From: Aliidiomarina sp. B3213
GTDB lineage: Bacteria; Pseudomonadota; Gammaproteobacteria; Enterobacterales; Alteromonadaceae
NCBI RefSeq assembly: GCF_003290085.1
Contig: NZ_QMKJ01000001.1
Coordinates: 1 to 64,000 of the forward strand
Direction: 5' to 3'
DNA length: 64,000 nucleotides
Shown here: positions 33,884 through 42,223 of the stretch, piece by piece
Layout of the letters: every line of letters starts with the position of its first letter
Position numbering within the stretch: position 1 is the stretch's first letter
The notes under the pieces: model-generated
What the model was told of the DNA's origin: nothing
Databases searched by the model: none
Seen by the model: the letters and a program-made list of their open reading frames with translations, nothing else
Made by a program: the position numbers and the translations under genes

Positions 33884-35416
33884 ATGGCTTTAGCAGCACC
33901 GGAAGTTTTAACATTTGAAGCATTGGAAGGTGGCGACTGGGACGCCCTTATCGTTATCGGTCCAAACTTTTCTGAATTGGACAGTGACTATCAAGCAGCA
34001 ATACAGAATGCGAAAATGTTTGACGCATCGGTTGGCGAGACTTTGTCAGTACTTTCCTGTGAAGTAGCTCCGGGGAATCGTTTGTTACTCGCGCCTACAG
34101 GACCATTAGACCGCGACTATGACGACGTAAGACGTTTTTACGACGCCGCGCGCGAAGCTGTCGCTCGTGTTGCAGCATCTGGTGCGAAAAAGCCAGCACT
34201 TATGGTTACTGCGGTACCTACTGGCGCGCTATGGAACAAGGCATTAGCCTCTGCATACTTTGGTTTTAACCAAGGTAATTACGAGTCATTAGAAGCCAGA
34301 GAACATCATGGCGATGACGTAGAACCTTTTGCAACCGTTGGTGTTGTGGGCAATGTTGACCCCAGCTTCGTAAAATCAATTGAAGCAGGGCGTCGGGTTG
34401 CAAGAGACATTTGTGGAACCGAGCCAGAGCGTATGTCTCCGAAGCGTGCGGCGGAATATTGCCAAGAAGCTTTCGCTGGAACGTCTGTTTCTGTGCAAGT
34501 TATTGACGACCGTATGCAACTGGAGCATGAATATCCGTTGCTTTGTGCGGTTGCTAGAGCTTCGTTTGAAGTGGAAAAGCAGCTACCTGCTGTTGTCCGT
34601 TTGGAGTTTGAAGGCGAAGGACCTATCGAAGAGTCTATTTTCCTTGTGGGTAAGGGGATTACCTACGATACGGGAGGTGCTGACCTGAAAACTGGTGGCC
34701 ACATGGCAGGTATGAGCCGTGACAAAGGTGGTGCTGCGGCCGTTGCTGGTTTTGTGAAAGCATTAGCTGGGTTGAATCCTAAGGGCGTGAAAGTAGTTGC
34801 TGAACTGGCGTTTGTGCGCAACAACATCGACAACTTTGCATTCGTAGCGGACGAAATTATTACCGGACGCTCGGGAGTTCGCGTGCGTATTGGTAATACC
34901 GATGCTGAAGGGCGTTTAGTTATGGCTGATCCTTTGGCGAAGTTAACTGAGGAAGCGGTGTCTGCTACCAACCCTTCTTTGTACACTATCGCAACCCTTA
35001 CAGGCCACGCAGCTCTAGCAAAAGGACCTTATGCGGCTTTAGTGCCTAATAAGCCTGCAATGTCTAAGGGATATGTGCAGCGTATTTTAGACGCAGGCGA
35101 AAGCTGGGGTGACGGCGTTGAACTTTCGCCAAGTCGTCGTGAAGACTTCGACTTTATTCGCGGCCGCACGAAGGCAGATGATGTATTGTCGTCGAACAAT
35201 GGACCTTCTGCGACTACTGTGCGCGGACACCAGTTCCCCATGGCATTCTTAGTCGCTGTAGCTGGCTTAGACAAACATGGTCAGAATAGCGATACACCTT
35301 TGCCATATACACACATAGATATCGCAGGTAGTGGTGTTGAAGGTGGTAACTGGCAACATGGTAAGCCTTCTGCTTCCCCTGTTATTGCATTGGCGGGAGC
35401 TTTCTTGGATAAGTAA
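33884..35416 (+). CDS. M17 leucyl aminopeptidase family protein
   Basis: The 510-residue metallo-aminopeptidase has GKGITYDTGGADLKTGGHMAGM (about 250) with the first metal-binding lysine and aspartate, DKGGAAA, and NTDAEGRLVMAD near 340, where Asp and Glu bind the second metal and Arg is catalytic. The GADLKTGGHM form differs from PepA (SGGISLKP), so it belongs to a separate branch of M17. The N-terminal 160 residues form the regulatory-type domain. It ends at a strong terminator. Confidence 0.88.
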   Translation: MALAAPEVLTFEALEGGDWDALIVIGPNFSELDSDYQAAIQNAKMFDASVGETLSVLSCEVAPGNRLLLAPTGPLDRDYDDVRRFYDAAREAVARVAASGAKKPALMVTAVPTGALWNKALASAYFGFNQGNYESLEAREHHGDDVEPFATVGVVGNVDPSFVKSIEAGRRVARDICGTEPERMSPKRAAEYCQEAFAGTSVSVQVIDDRMQLEHEYPLLCAVARASFEVEKQLPAVVRLEFEGEGPIEESIFLVGKGITYDTGGADLKTGGHMAGMSRDKGGAAAVAGFVKALAGLNPKGVKVVAELAFVRNNIDNFAFVADEIITGRSGVRVRIGNTDAEGRLVMADPLAKLTEEAVSATNPSLYTIATLTGHAALAKGPYAALVPNKPAMSKGYVQRILDAGESWGDGVELSPSRREDFDFIRGRTKADDVLSSNNGPSATTVRGHQFPMAFLVAVAGLDKHGQNSDTPLPYTHIDIAGSGVEGGNWQHGKPSASPVIALAGAFLDK

Positions 35417-35437
35417 CAAGCAAGCAACCGAATAAAG

Positions 35438-35466
35438 AAAACCCAGCAACATGCTGGGTTTTTTGT
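35438..35466 (+). terminator. Intrinsic terminator, probably bidirectional
   Basis: The arms AACCCAGCA (35440-35448) and TGCTGGGTT (35452-35460) form a 9-bp stem followed by TTTTTTG. It ends the M17 peptidase transcript; the opposite strand also has a T-rich flank and can serve the convergent thioesterase gene. Confidence 0.85.
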
Positions 35467-35497
35467 TTCTAGATTGGTCTTTATTCAAGATCTGAAG

Positions 35498-35893
35498 TTA
35501 AGGCAACTCGAATTTCATTTCATCGAGCTGTTCTTTTGTTTTGCCGTGTGGCAGCGGTTTACGGGTTTCACTGTCGATATGAACGAAAACAATGTCGTCG
35601 GCGGTACAAATATTTTGTTTGGTTCCTTTGTTGCGTACGACACAAGTTACGCTAATGGAACTGTTGCCTACGTGCTTAATGGCTAGCCCAAACTCTACTA
35701 CGTCACCTTGAAAAGCTGAGGCTTCAAAAGTAATCGCGCCGATGTGCTTGGTCACTAAGCTTTTTGCTTCTAATTGGCAAGATGCAAAAATGTAAGCTTC
35801 TTCGTCTATCCACTCTAAAATACGTCCACCGAACAATGAGCCGGCAAAATTCAGGTCGTTAGGCATTACGAGGCGTCGAGAAAGAAAACGCAT
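35498..35893 (-). CDS. Acyl-CoA thioesterase (hotdog fold, YciA-type)
   Basis: The 131-residue protein has the hotdog motif MPNDLNFAGSLFGGRILEWIDEEAYIFA (about 10-37) with the catalytic Asn/Asp region and HIGAITFEASAFQGDVVEFG. It would hydrolyse acyl-CoA esters. It lies 48 nt downstream of deoD on the same strand. Confidence 0.85.
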   Translation of the reverse strand: MRFLSRRLVMPNDLNFAGSLFGGRILEWIDEEAYIFASCQLEAKSLVTKHIGAITFEASAFQGDVVEFGLAIKHVGNSSISVTCVVRNKGTKQNICTADDIVFVHIDSETRKPLPHGKTKEQLDEMKFELP

Positions 35894-35941
35894 AATTGGA
35901 AAGTTCCTTACCTTTGAATGTTATGAATAAGATAACTCGAC

Positions 35942-36661
35942 TTAAGAATCTTGCCAAGTAACCGCAGCATGAAGTGCAAGTGTAATCATGTCATTAAGAC
36001 TGGATTCGCGAGCGTGCGAAGATAGACTTTCACTAGTCAGCATGGAGTCGGTTACCGTAAGCAACGCTGCGGCTGACTTATCTAGGCATTTTGCGATATT
36101 AAAAAGAGCGAATGATTCCATTTCGACAGCTACGAGGCTTTTTTCCTTAACGCATGCGGGAATATGTTCATTAAGTCGGTAGAACACGTCGCTACTGTGA
36201 ATAGCGCCCTGGTCGAGGTTAATGTTAAGTGCCTTAGACTTCTGCAATATATGCTGTAATAACCCATGTGAGGGAAATAATGTGTCGCTCATTTCTCCAC
36301 TTTGTACGCGAGCAAATGATGACTCTGAAAAAGCTTCTGTAGCTAAGAGTACTTGACCGATATTTAATGCTTCGCTGTAACTGCCGCAGCTACCAATACG
36401 AATAATAGTGTCGACGCCATAAAAATTGTAGAGCTCGTAAGCGTATATACCCATGCTCGGCATACCCATACCGCTTGCCATTACAGAAACGCGATGCCCC
36501 TGAAACGTGCCTGTGTAGCCAAGTACATTTCGTACTGAATTAAATTGAGTGGCGTTTTCTAAATAATGTTCGGCAATGTATTTGGCACGAAGGGGATCGC
36601 CGGGCATCAGAACGCATTTCGCGATGTCGCCTATGTTAGCTTCAATATGAGGGGTAGCCAT
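35942..36661 (-). CDS. deoD: Purine-nucleoside phosphorylase
   Basis: DeoD splits purine (deoxy)nucleosides with phosphate. The 239-residue protein has MATPHIEANIGDIAKCVLMPGDPLRAKYIAE at the N-terminus (phosphate loop GDPLRAK), IRIGSCGSY near 87 and VAVEMESFALFNIA near 176. Its length and motifs are those of the hexameric bacterial enzyme. It is not in a deo operon here. Confidence 0.93.
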   Translation of the reverse strand: MATPHIEANIGDIAKCVLMPGDPLRAKYIAEHYLENATQFNSVRNVLGYTGTFQGHRVSVMASGMGMPSMGIYAYELYNFYGVDTIIRIGSCGSYSEALNIGQVLLATEAFSESSFARVQSGEMSDTLFPSHGLLQHILQKSKALNINLDQGAIHSSDVFYRLNEHIPACVKEKSLVAVEMESFALFNIAKCLDKSAAALLTVTDSMLTSESLSSHARESSLNDMITLALHAAVTWQDS

Positions 36662-36745
36662 CTAACTTCACTCTTCTTAAAACGATGTTTAGATACTATA
36701 TCGGTTTCCTCGGAGGTATTTAAAATAAAACCATCAAAGCAACAT

Positions 36746-36782
36746 AAAAAAATGCCGTAAGTGCACACTTACGGCATTTAAG
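36746..36782 (-). terminator. Intrinsic terminator of the ZnuD-like receptor gene
   Basis: A long stem (AAATGCCGTAAGT/ACTTACGGCATTT, about 12 bp with a 4-nt loop) is followed on the minus strand by a T-run. It lies 30 nt after the stop codon of the receptor gene. Confidence 0.85.
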
Positions 36783-36811
36783 GGAGAACTTCGATTTGTT
36801 ACTCGACCGGT

Positions 36812-39022
36812 TTAAAAGTGAGCGCGAATTCCGATACCCACGTTTCGTCCGGGTAATGGCGCGTCCTCTTTAATGAAAGAGCTATGCACAAAACCTAGTT
36901 CGTCAGTAAGGTTTTCAACTTTCAAGTAAACCGAGAAGTCTTGGTTTGCGAAACGTCCTGGGTAGTAATTCATTCGCACGTTCACCAGAGAAAATCCTTC
37001 GGTTGCCTCTTCGTTAATACCTACCTTGTCTTGTTCGTTGTAGCGAGTCACGCTTAAAGACGTGTCCCAATTAGGCTGTAAATATTTAAGCGTAGCGCCA
37101 ACGCGTTGTGCTGGAATACGCGGAATATTGCCACCGTTTACGAACTTAGCGCGGGTGTAGTCGGTAAATGCATCTACGTGCCAATTCGTACTGAGTTGGT
37201 AATGACCCGAAATCTCGTAACCATATAGTCGCGCGTCTTGTTGCTGGTAAACATAGACAGGAAGTTCACCGTGAGCATGTTCTTCTTCGTGCGCTTCGCC
37301 TTCATGTTCTTCGTGAGCATGTTCGTCAAATTGAGCTGAAGACACACCTGAGTTTTGTTGATAGATAAAGTTTTCTATTTCATTCCAAAACACATTTGCT
37401 TCAACGTGGAAGCGATCACCTTGGTAATGCAATCCAAGGTCGATGTTCTGTGAGTTCTCGGTGGCTAGCGCATTGCTGCGTCGCTCAATATGATAAACCT
37501 CTTCTCCCTCGTGCTCTTCGTGGGCACCTTCTTCTTCGTGGTGAGCTTCATGCAGCTCATAAACACCACCTAATTCGTAGGTTCCTGTAGCAAGGTGTGC
37601 GCCGTCAGAGAACAGTTCATTCGCTTGTGGTGCGCGCTCGCTGTAGCTTGAGTTAAATGCCAAGCTCAAATTTTCATTTACACTGTAACGTGCGCCTAAC
37701 GAGAAACTCATAGGTGTGTATTCGAGCGTATTGAACTCTTCAGTTTCTAGAGAAACTTCTTCATAACGAGCACCGGCTTCTACAGTAAGCGCTCCAAATT
37801 GCTTCTCTACAAGCCAGAACAAACCAGCTAGGTCTGTGTCTGATGTTGGCGTATAAGCTTCTTCACCATTCGAGCTATATTCACGTTGCTCGAATTGTGC
37901 TCCGAATGCACCCGTCCAACCCATAACAGCGGTATGCGTTGCTGAAACTCTTAGTTCAGATTGCTCGACAGCAAAACCAGAAGCCACTAATTCTTCTTCA
38001 ATTTCGTTATGAGACAATTCTGAGTAACCAAAATTAATGTCTAAGCGCTGAATACCTGACATTGGCTCCACAAATGAACTCAGCAGTTGATAACGGTCTT
38101 GCTTGAATAGAGCGTAAACACCTTCTTCCTCGTGTTCTTCATGCTCATCGTGAGCGCCTTCTTCTTCATGTGCATGTTCGTCTTCATGCCCATGCGAGTG
38201 ACCCGGAATTCCGTAGGTACGGTCTAAACGGCCTACAGAAAAGCCAATGAAGCCGCCGTTGAAAAGGTAGCTTGAGCCAATGGTATAACCCTCATCTTCC
38301 GTATAGCTGTTTTCTATATGGTCGGTTACTTCACCTTCGTCATTCGTGAACTCTGGCACGCTGTAGTTATCTGCATCACGCTTGAATGCGTCAAGGTGGA
38401 AGGCAAAGTCTCCAGAACGGGCATTAAATTCGCCACTCACAAGCTTTTCGTCGCTTACGTCGTTATATTGCACACCATATTCGCCTGAAACGCCTTGCTC
38501 TAGAAAACGTGGAACGCGGTTATCAACGACATTTACGACACCGCCGCTTGCGCCGCTACCGAAAAGCAAGGTAGAAGGACCTCGGAAAATTTCGACTTGT
38601 TGTGCAGTACTTGTTTCTGTTGATACGGCATGATCTGGCCCGCCGCGAGAAATGTCTGCGACGTCTAAGCCGTTTTGTAGGATGCGTACGCGAGGACCGC
38701 CTAGTCCACGAATAATAGGGCTGCTAGAAACAGGACTAAAATAACTGGCTTGAACCCCTACGATACTTCTAAGAGTTTCACCTAAGGTAGCCGCTTGTGA
38801 CTGACGTAATTCGTCTTGGCTCATCACATAAATGGGTTGAGCGCTGTCGACGGCTGATTTTTGCAATGGTGACGCTGTAACAACGATACGTTCGTAGTCA
38901 TGATCGTGCTCGTCGGCAACGTCGTTTTCTTGAGTATTTTGCGCCATGGCTGAAACAGCTACGCTAGAAAACGCTAAAGCAGTAATAACCTGTTTTGCGA
39001 TGAAGGACTTCTTAAACTTCAT
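36812..39022 (-). CDS. znuD: TonB-dependent outer-membrane receptor, ZnuD-like zinc receptor
   Basis: The 736-residue protein has a signal peptide (ending near AMAQ, residue 28), a TonB box/plug domain (ERIVVTASPLQKSAVD, about 44; PIIRGLGGPRVRILQNGLDV, about 102; GSGASGGVVNVVDNRVP) and a 22-strand barrel ending in a C-terminal Phe. Three surface-loop segments rich in His and Glu (about residues 275-300, 490-510 and 570-590) fit zinc capture, as in Neisseria ZnuD. A Zur-type box lies 22 nt upstream of the start. Copper or nickel uptake is the alternative. Confidence 0.85.
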   Translation of the reverse strand: MKFKKSFIAKQVITALAFSSVAVSAMAQNTQENDVADEHDHDYERIVVTASPLQKSAVDSAQPIYVMSQDELRQSQAATLGETLRSIVGVQASYFSPVSSSPIIRGLGGPRVRILQNGLDVADISRGGPDHAVSTETSTAQQVEIFRGPSTLLFGSGASGGVVNVVDNRVPRFLEQGVSGEYGVQYNDVSDEKLVSGEFNARSGDFAFHLDAFKRDADNYSVPEFTNDEGEVTDHIENSYTEDEGYTIGSSYLFNGGFIGFSVGRLDRTYGIPGHSHGHEDEHAHEEEGAHDEHEEHEEEGVYALFKQDRYQLLSSFVEPMSGIQRLDINFGYSELSHNEIEEELVASGFAVEQSELRVSATHTAVMGWTGAFGAQFEQREYSSNGEEAYTPTSDTDLAGLFWLVEKQFGALTVEAGARYEEVSLETEEFNTLEYTPMSFSLGARYSVNENLSLAFNSSYSERAPQANELFSDGAHLATGTYELGGVYELHEAHHEEEGAHEEHEGEEVYHIERRSNALATENSQNIDLGLHYQGDRFHVEANVFWNEIENFIYQQNSGVSSAQFDEHAHEEHEGEAHEEEHAHGELPVYVYQQQDARLYGYEISGHYQLSTNWHVDAFTDYTRAKFVNGGNIPRIPAQRVGATLKYLQPNWDTSLSVTRYNEQDKVGINEEATEGFSLVNVRMNYYPGRFANQDFSVYLKVENLTDELGFVHSSFIKEDAPLPGRNVGIGIRAHF

Positions 39023-39043
39023 GGTGATAACCCTTACTTGTAT

Positions 39044-39066
39044 TTAATGTAATAATATAACATTAC
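39044..39066 (-). promoter_or_regulatory. Zur-type operator between znuD-like gene and M28 peptidase gene
   Basis: A 23-bp imperfect palindrome with core AATGTAATAATATAACATTA matches the proteobacterial Zur consensus (GAAATGTTATA, any base, then TATAACATTTC) at 18 of its 22 defined positions by my alignment. It lies 22 nt upstream of the receptor start, overlapping probable -10 elements in both directions. Zinc-bound Zur would block it. Confidence 0.8.
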
Positions 39067-39152
39067 ATTCATCGGCGGTTTTGATCAACCCCAAATGTGG
39101 CGTCTGCGACCAGAAGTCGATAAACTGCGCTGACTATAAAAAAGGAGTAATC

Positions 39153-40847
39153 ATGAAAAACTATTTAGGGCGAAAGTCTGCGCTAAGTGCTCTGGCAGGT
39201 ATGGCGCTTGTATTGGTTGGATGTGGCGAATCCCAGCAAGAAACAGACATAGAAGCAAATGCTCAAGCCATTCAGTCTCATCTGGAATTTTTAGCGAGTG
39301 ATTTATTAGAAGGCCGCGATACGGGTTCGCAAGAGCACGAAATTGCCTCTGCTTATATTGCTGCAGAATTTCAGCAAATGGGTCTAGAGCCAGCCGGTAC
39401 CGAAGGTTTCTACCAACGCGTGCCTCTAAGAACTGCTCGTATTACTCCTGACAGTCAAAAATTTACCATTCATCAAAGTAGCGGTGAAAACGTAGAACTT
39501 GTTTACCCAAGAGACTTCCTTATGGGGCCAAGCGTTTTTGAGAATGAATCTACGGTAACGGCTCCATTAGTATTCGTAGGTTACGGAATGGTGTCTGATA
39601 AGTTCGATATCAACGACTACGCAAACTTGGATGTTGAAGGCGCTATTGTGGTTATGCTTTCAGGTCTTCCGGATGGACTTCCTAGTGAAGAAGCTGCGCA
39701 TCTAAACAGTATTAAAACGCAACTTGCTGTTGAGCGCGGAGCTGTGGGTATTGTAAGCATTCACACGCCGAAGCGCGCGGAAACACGCCCTTATGAGCGC
39801 ATGATTTTTTACGCAAACGCACCGCGCGTGCGCTGGGTCGCTCCTAATGGCGAGCCACAAAATGCTTACCCTGAAATTAAAGGTGCTGCGACCATAAATT
39901 ACGAAGTTGCCGATGCGTTATTCTCGGAAGTTGCTTTGCAGCCAGAGCAAATTTGGCAGCAAATGGACGAGGGCGAGCGTCCGGTAGGTATGCCGCTTGG
40001 TTTAACGGTTACGCTTGAGAAATCTTCAACCTATGAAGATATGGACAGTCCAAACGTTATTGCGATGCTACCTGGCAGCGATCCAGAGCTTAAAGACGAA
40101 TATATTATTTATACTGCTCACTCTGACCATATCGGTCCGGTACGCAGTGTAGAAGGCCCAGAAGAGTTCAATAATGGCGCGATGGACAATGCCTCTGGTG
40201 TTTCTATTATGCTAGAAACTGCACGCATGTTTTCTGACTTAGCTGCTTCTGGACAGCGTCCTAAACGTTCTATTTTGTTCGCCGCGGTAACTGCCGAAGA
40301 GCGTGGGTTGCTTGGTGCGGACTACTTCGCGAATAACCCAACAGTACCGATTGAAAACATTGTTGCGAACGTAAACCTAGACATGCCGGTGTTACTGTAT
40401 ACATTTGCAGATGTTGTTGCGTTTGGTGCTAATCATTCTTCATTGAATAGTGCGGTGTCTACTGCTGCAGAGAAGTTCTCGATTACTAGTAGCCCAGACC
40501 CAATGCCGGAAGAAGCTTTGTTTACTCGCTCAGATCATTACACGCTTGTGAAGCAGGGTATTCCTTCTGTATTTCTAATGACTGGATTTAATTCTCAGGT
40601 AGAAGGTGAAGATGCTGGCGCTATTTGGCATCAGTTCTTGCGTGAACAGTACCACCGCCCAACCGACGAGGTTAGCACTTTAACTGAAGTTTACGGTGGT
40701 ATTCGTTACGGTGCTGCAGCAACGTTCACCAATATTAATTTCGAGATTGGAAAAACTGTTGCGAATGCACAAGAGCGTCCAACTTGGAATGAAGACAGCT
40801 ATTTTGGTCAGGTGTTTGCTGGCGACGAAAATAGTATTCGTCATTAA
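39153..40847 (+). CDS. M28-family metallopeptidase, lipoprotein
   Basis: The 564-residue protein starts with a lipoprotein signal ending LVLVGC (Cys25 or so), followed by acidic residues, so it should be anchored in a cell-envelope membrane. A PA-domain insert (about 130-250) is followed by the M28 zinc-peptidase domain: TAHSDHIG (about 328), DNASGV (about 348), TAEERGLLG (about 386), NLDMPV and YHRPTDE (about 520). It is an aminopeptidase-type enzyme. ATG 39153 has GGAG upstream; a frame starting at 39081 would bury the signal. It is divergent from the zinc receptor with a shared Zur box. Confidence 0.9.
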   Translation: MKNYLGRKSALSALAGMALVLVGCGESQQETDIEANAQAIQSHLEFLASDLLEGRDTGSQEHEIASAYIAAEFQQMGLEPAGTEGFYQRVPLRTARITPDSQKFTIHQSSGENVELVYPRDFLMGPSVFENESTVTAPLVFVGYGMVSDKFDINDYANLDVEGAIVVMLSGLPDGLPSEEAAHLNSIKTQLAVERGAVGIVSIHTPKRAETRPYERMIFYANAPRVRWVAPNGEPQNAYPEIKGAATINYEVADALFSEVALQPEQIWQQMDEGERPVGMPLGLTVTLEKSSTYEDMDSPNVIAMLPGSDPELKDEYIIYTAHSDHIGPVRSVEGPEEFNNGAMDNASGVSIMLETARMFSDLAASGQRPKRSILFAAVTAEERGLLGADYFANNPTVPIENIVANVNLDMPVLLYTFADVVAFGANHSSLNSAVSTAAEKFSITSSPDPMPEEALFTRSDHYTLVKQGIPSVFLMTGFNSQVEGEDAGAIWHQFLREQYHRPTDEVSTLTEVYGGIRYGAAATFTNINFEIGKTVANAQERPTWNEDSYFGQVFAGDENSIRH

Positions 40848-40858
40848 GGGTTAAGTTC

Positions 40859-41275
40859 ATGTCTTGGCAATTGAACGCTCAATTAGAAAAAGACACAGTG
40901 ACAGTGGGAGATTTCCCACTGTCGCGTGTTCTGATCATGAACGACGCTCAGTACCCTTGGGTAATTCTTGTACCTCGAGTAGAGGGTGTAACAGAAGCTT
41001 ATGAGTTACAGGCGATGGAACAGCAACAGTTGTTGCAAGAGTCGTCGTTACTGAGCATGTGGTTAATGCGCCACTTTAATGGGGATAAGCTAAACGTAGC
41101 TGCATTAGGCAATGTGGTGTCGCAACTGCATGTACATCACGTTGTGAGGTTTAAGTCAGACCCTGCTTGGCCCGCGCCAGTATGGGGAAAACTACCTGCT
41201 CAACCCTATACTACCGAAACGGTTGAAGCGTTCGCTCAACAACTAGCGAAAGAGTTAAAATTGCAGGCTGTTTAG
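40859..41275 (+). CDS. HIT-domain protein
   Basis: The 138-residue protein has the histidine triad-type motif [10 protein letters not shown] near 101-110 and an N-terminal strand set ([15 protein letters not shown]) typical of bacterial HIT-like nucleotide hydrolases or transferases. The H-x-H-x-H form is slightly altered (HVHHVVR). Substrate unknown. It lies 11 nt after the M28 gene and converges with fldB, overlapping by 4 nt. Confidence 0.85.
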   Translation: MSWQLNAQLEKDTVTVGDFPLSRVLIMNDAQYPWVILVPRVEGVTEAYELQAMEQQQLLQESSLLSMWLMRHFNGDKLNVAALGNVVSQLHVHHVVRFKSDPAWPAPVWGKLPAQPYTTETVEAFAQQLAKELKLQAV

Positions 41276-41796
41276 CTGCCTGCAATTTCCTCTAAAACCT
41301 GCGTACACCAAGTAGCTATTCTCTCATCTGAAAGGTCGTATTGGCTGTCTTCGTCTAATGCTAGACCGACAAATTGCTTCCGATCAGGGGTAAGCGCTTT
41401 AGATGCTATGAATTCGTAACCTTCATTGGGCCAATAACCAATTCTTTTTAAGCCCGGTTGCTGCACCGCGTCATGAAGCATACCCACAGCGTCTTGGAAC
41501 CACTCGGCATAACCTTCCTGATCGCCCATGCCGTATATGGCTAGGGTTTTACCTTGAAGATTTAAAGAGCTCGCTTCTTCCCAGTGACTTTCCCAGTCGT
41601 CTTGCAGTTCACCGAAGTCCCAAGTGGATATGCCGAAAATGAGTATTTCGTAGTTTTGCGTTTCACTAAGCGGCACGTCTTTTATATTGTGAATTTCAAC
41701 AATATCTGCCCCGATAAAGTCACGAATTTTCTCCGCAGCTATTTCGGTATAGCAAGTGGACGAGCCATAAAATAGTCCGATTTTAAATTCACTCAT
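41272..41796 (-). CDS. fldB: Flavodoxin FldB
   Basis: The 174-residue protein is nearly colinear with E. coli Fld[21 protein letters not shown] (phosphate loop of FMN, residues 8-27), [15 protein letters not shown] near 55, [16 protein letters not shown] near 89, [10 protein letters not shown] and [17 protein letters not shown]. The SSTCYTE loop in place of SxTGNTE is the FldB mark. It acts as a low-potential electron carrier. Confidence 0.93.
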   Translation of the reverse strand: MSEFKIGLFYGSSTCYTEIAAEKIRDFIGADIVEIHNIKDVPLSETQNYEILIFGISTWDFGELQDDWESHWEEASSLNLQGKTLAIYGMGDQEGYAEWFQDAVGMLHDAVQQPGLKRIGYWPNEGYEFIASKALTPDRKQFVGLALDEDSQYDLSDERIATWCTQVLEEIAGS

Positions 41797-41931
41797 AAAA
41801 CTTCAACGACACTGATATATGGGTTTGAAATAAAGTGTAATTGTATCAAAGGTTAGAAATAAGTTCTCGGTCGAAATTGAGGTCTAGGGGCGATATAATC
41901 ATTCCTTAAGTTGTTTAAATAGGCTAATTCA

Positions 41932-42222
41932 ATGAGCAAAAGCATTACCGAAGTTGCAGACCAACTTGAAGTAGAATTCGACCGTATGATTGTAGATGGA
42001 AGCGACGATGAACTATTCGCTAGTGGGTACTTGCGTGGTCATATTGACTTGGTTGCTGCTCAGTTGCTCATGGCTGGAGAACAGGACGTGGATAAGTTTT
42101 GGGATGAGGTAGACCAGAGCTTACAAAGCAACGCAAAAGAACTTGCTGAGCACGATTGGGAGTTAGTGAAAAAGCTACTGAACAGAATTAGAAAAACGGT
42201 TGAGCACCCTGCGTTAAAATAA
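41932..42222 (+). CDS. yfcL: YfcL family protein
   Basis: The acidic helical protein of 96 residues (FASGYLRGHIDLVAAQLLMAGE, LAEHDWELVKKLLNRIR) matches the YfcL family in size and layout and lies next to mnmC, as in E. coli. No function is known. It converges with mnmC with a 1-bp gap. Confidence 0.8.
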   Translation: MSKSITEVADQLEVEFDRMIVDGSDDELFASGYLRGHIDLVAAQLLMAGEQDVDKFWDEVDQSLQSNAKELAEHDWELVKKLLNRIRKTVEHPALK

Positions 42223-42223
42223 A

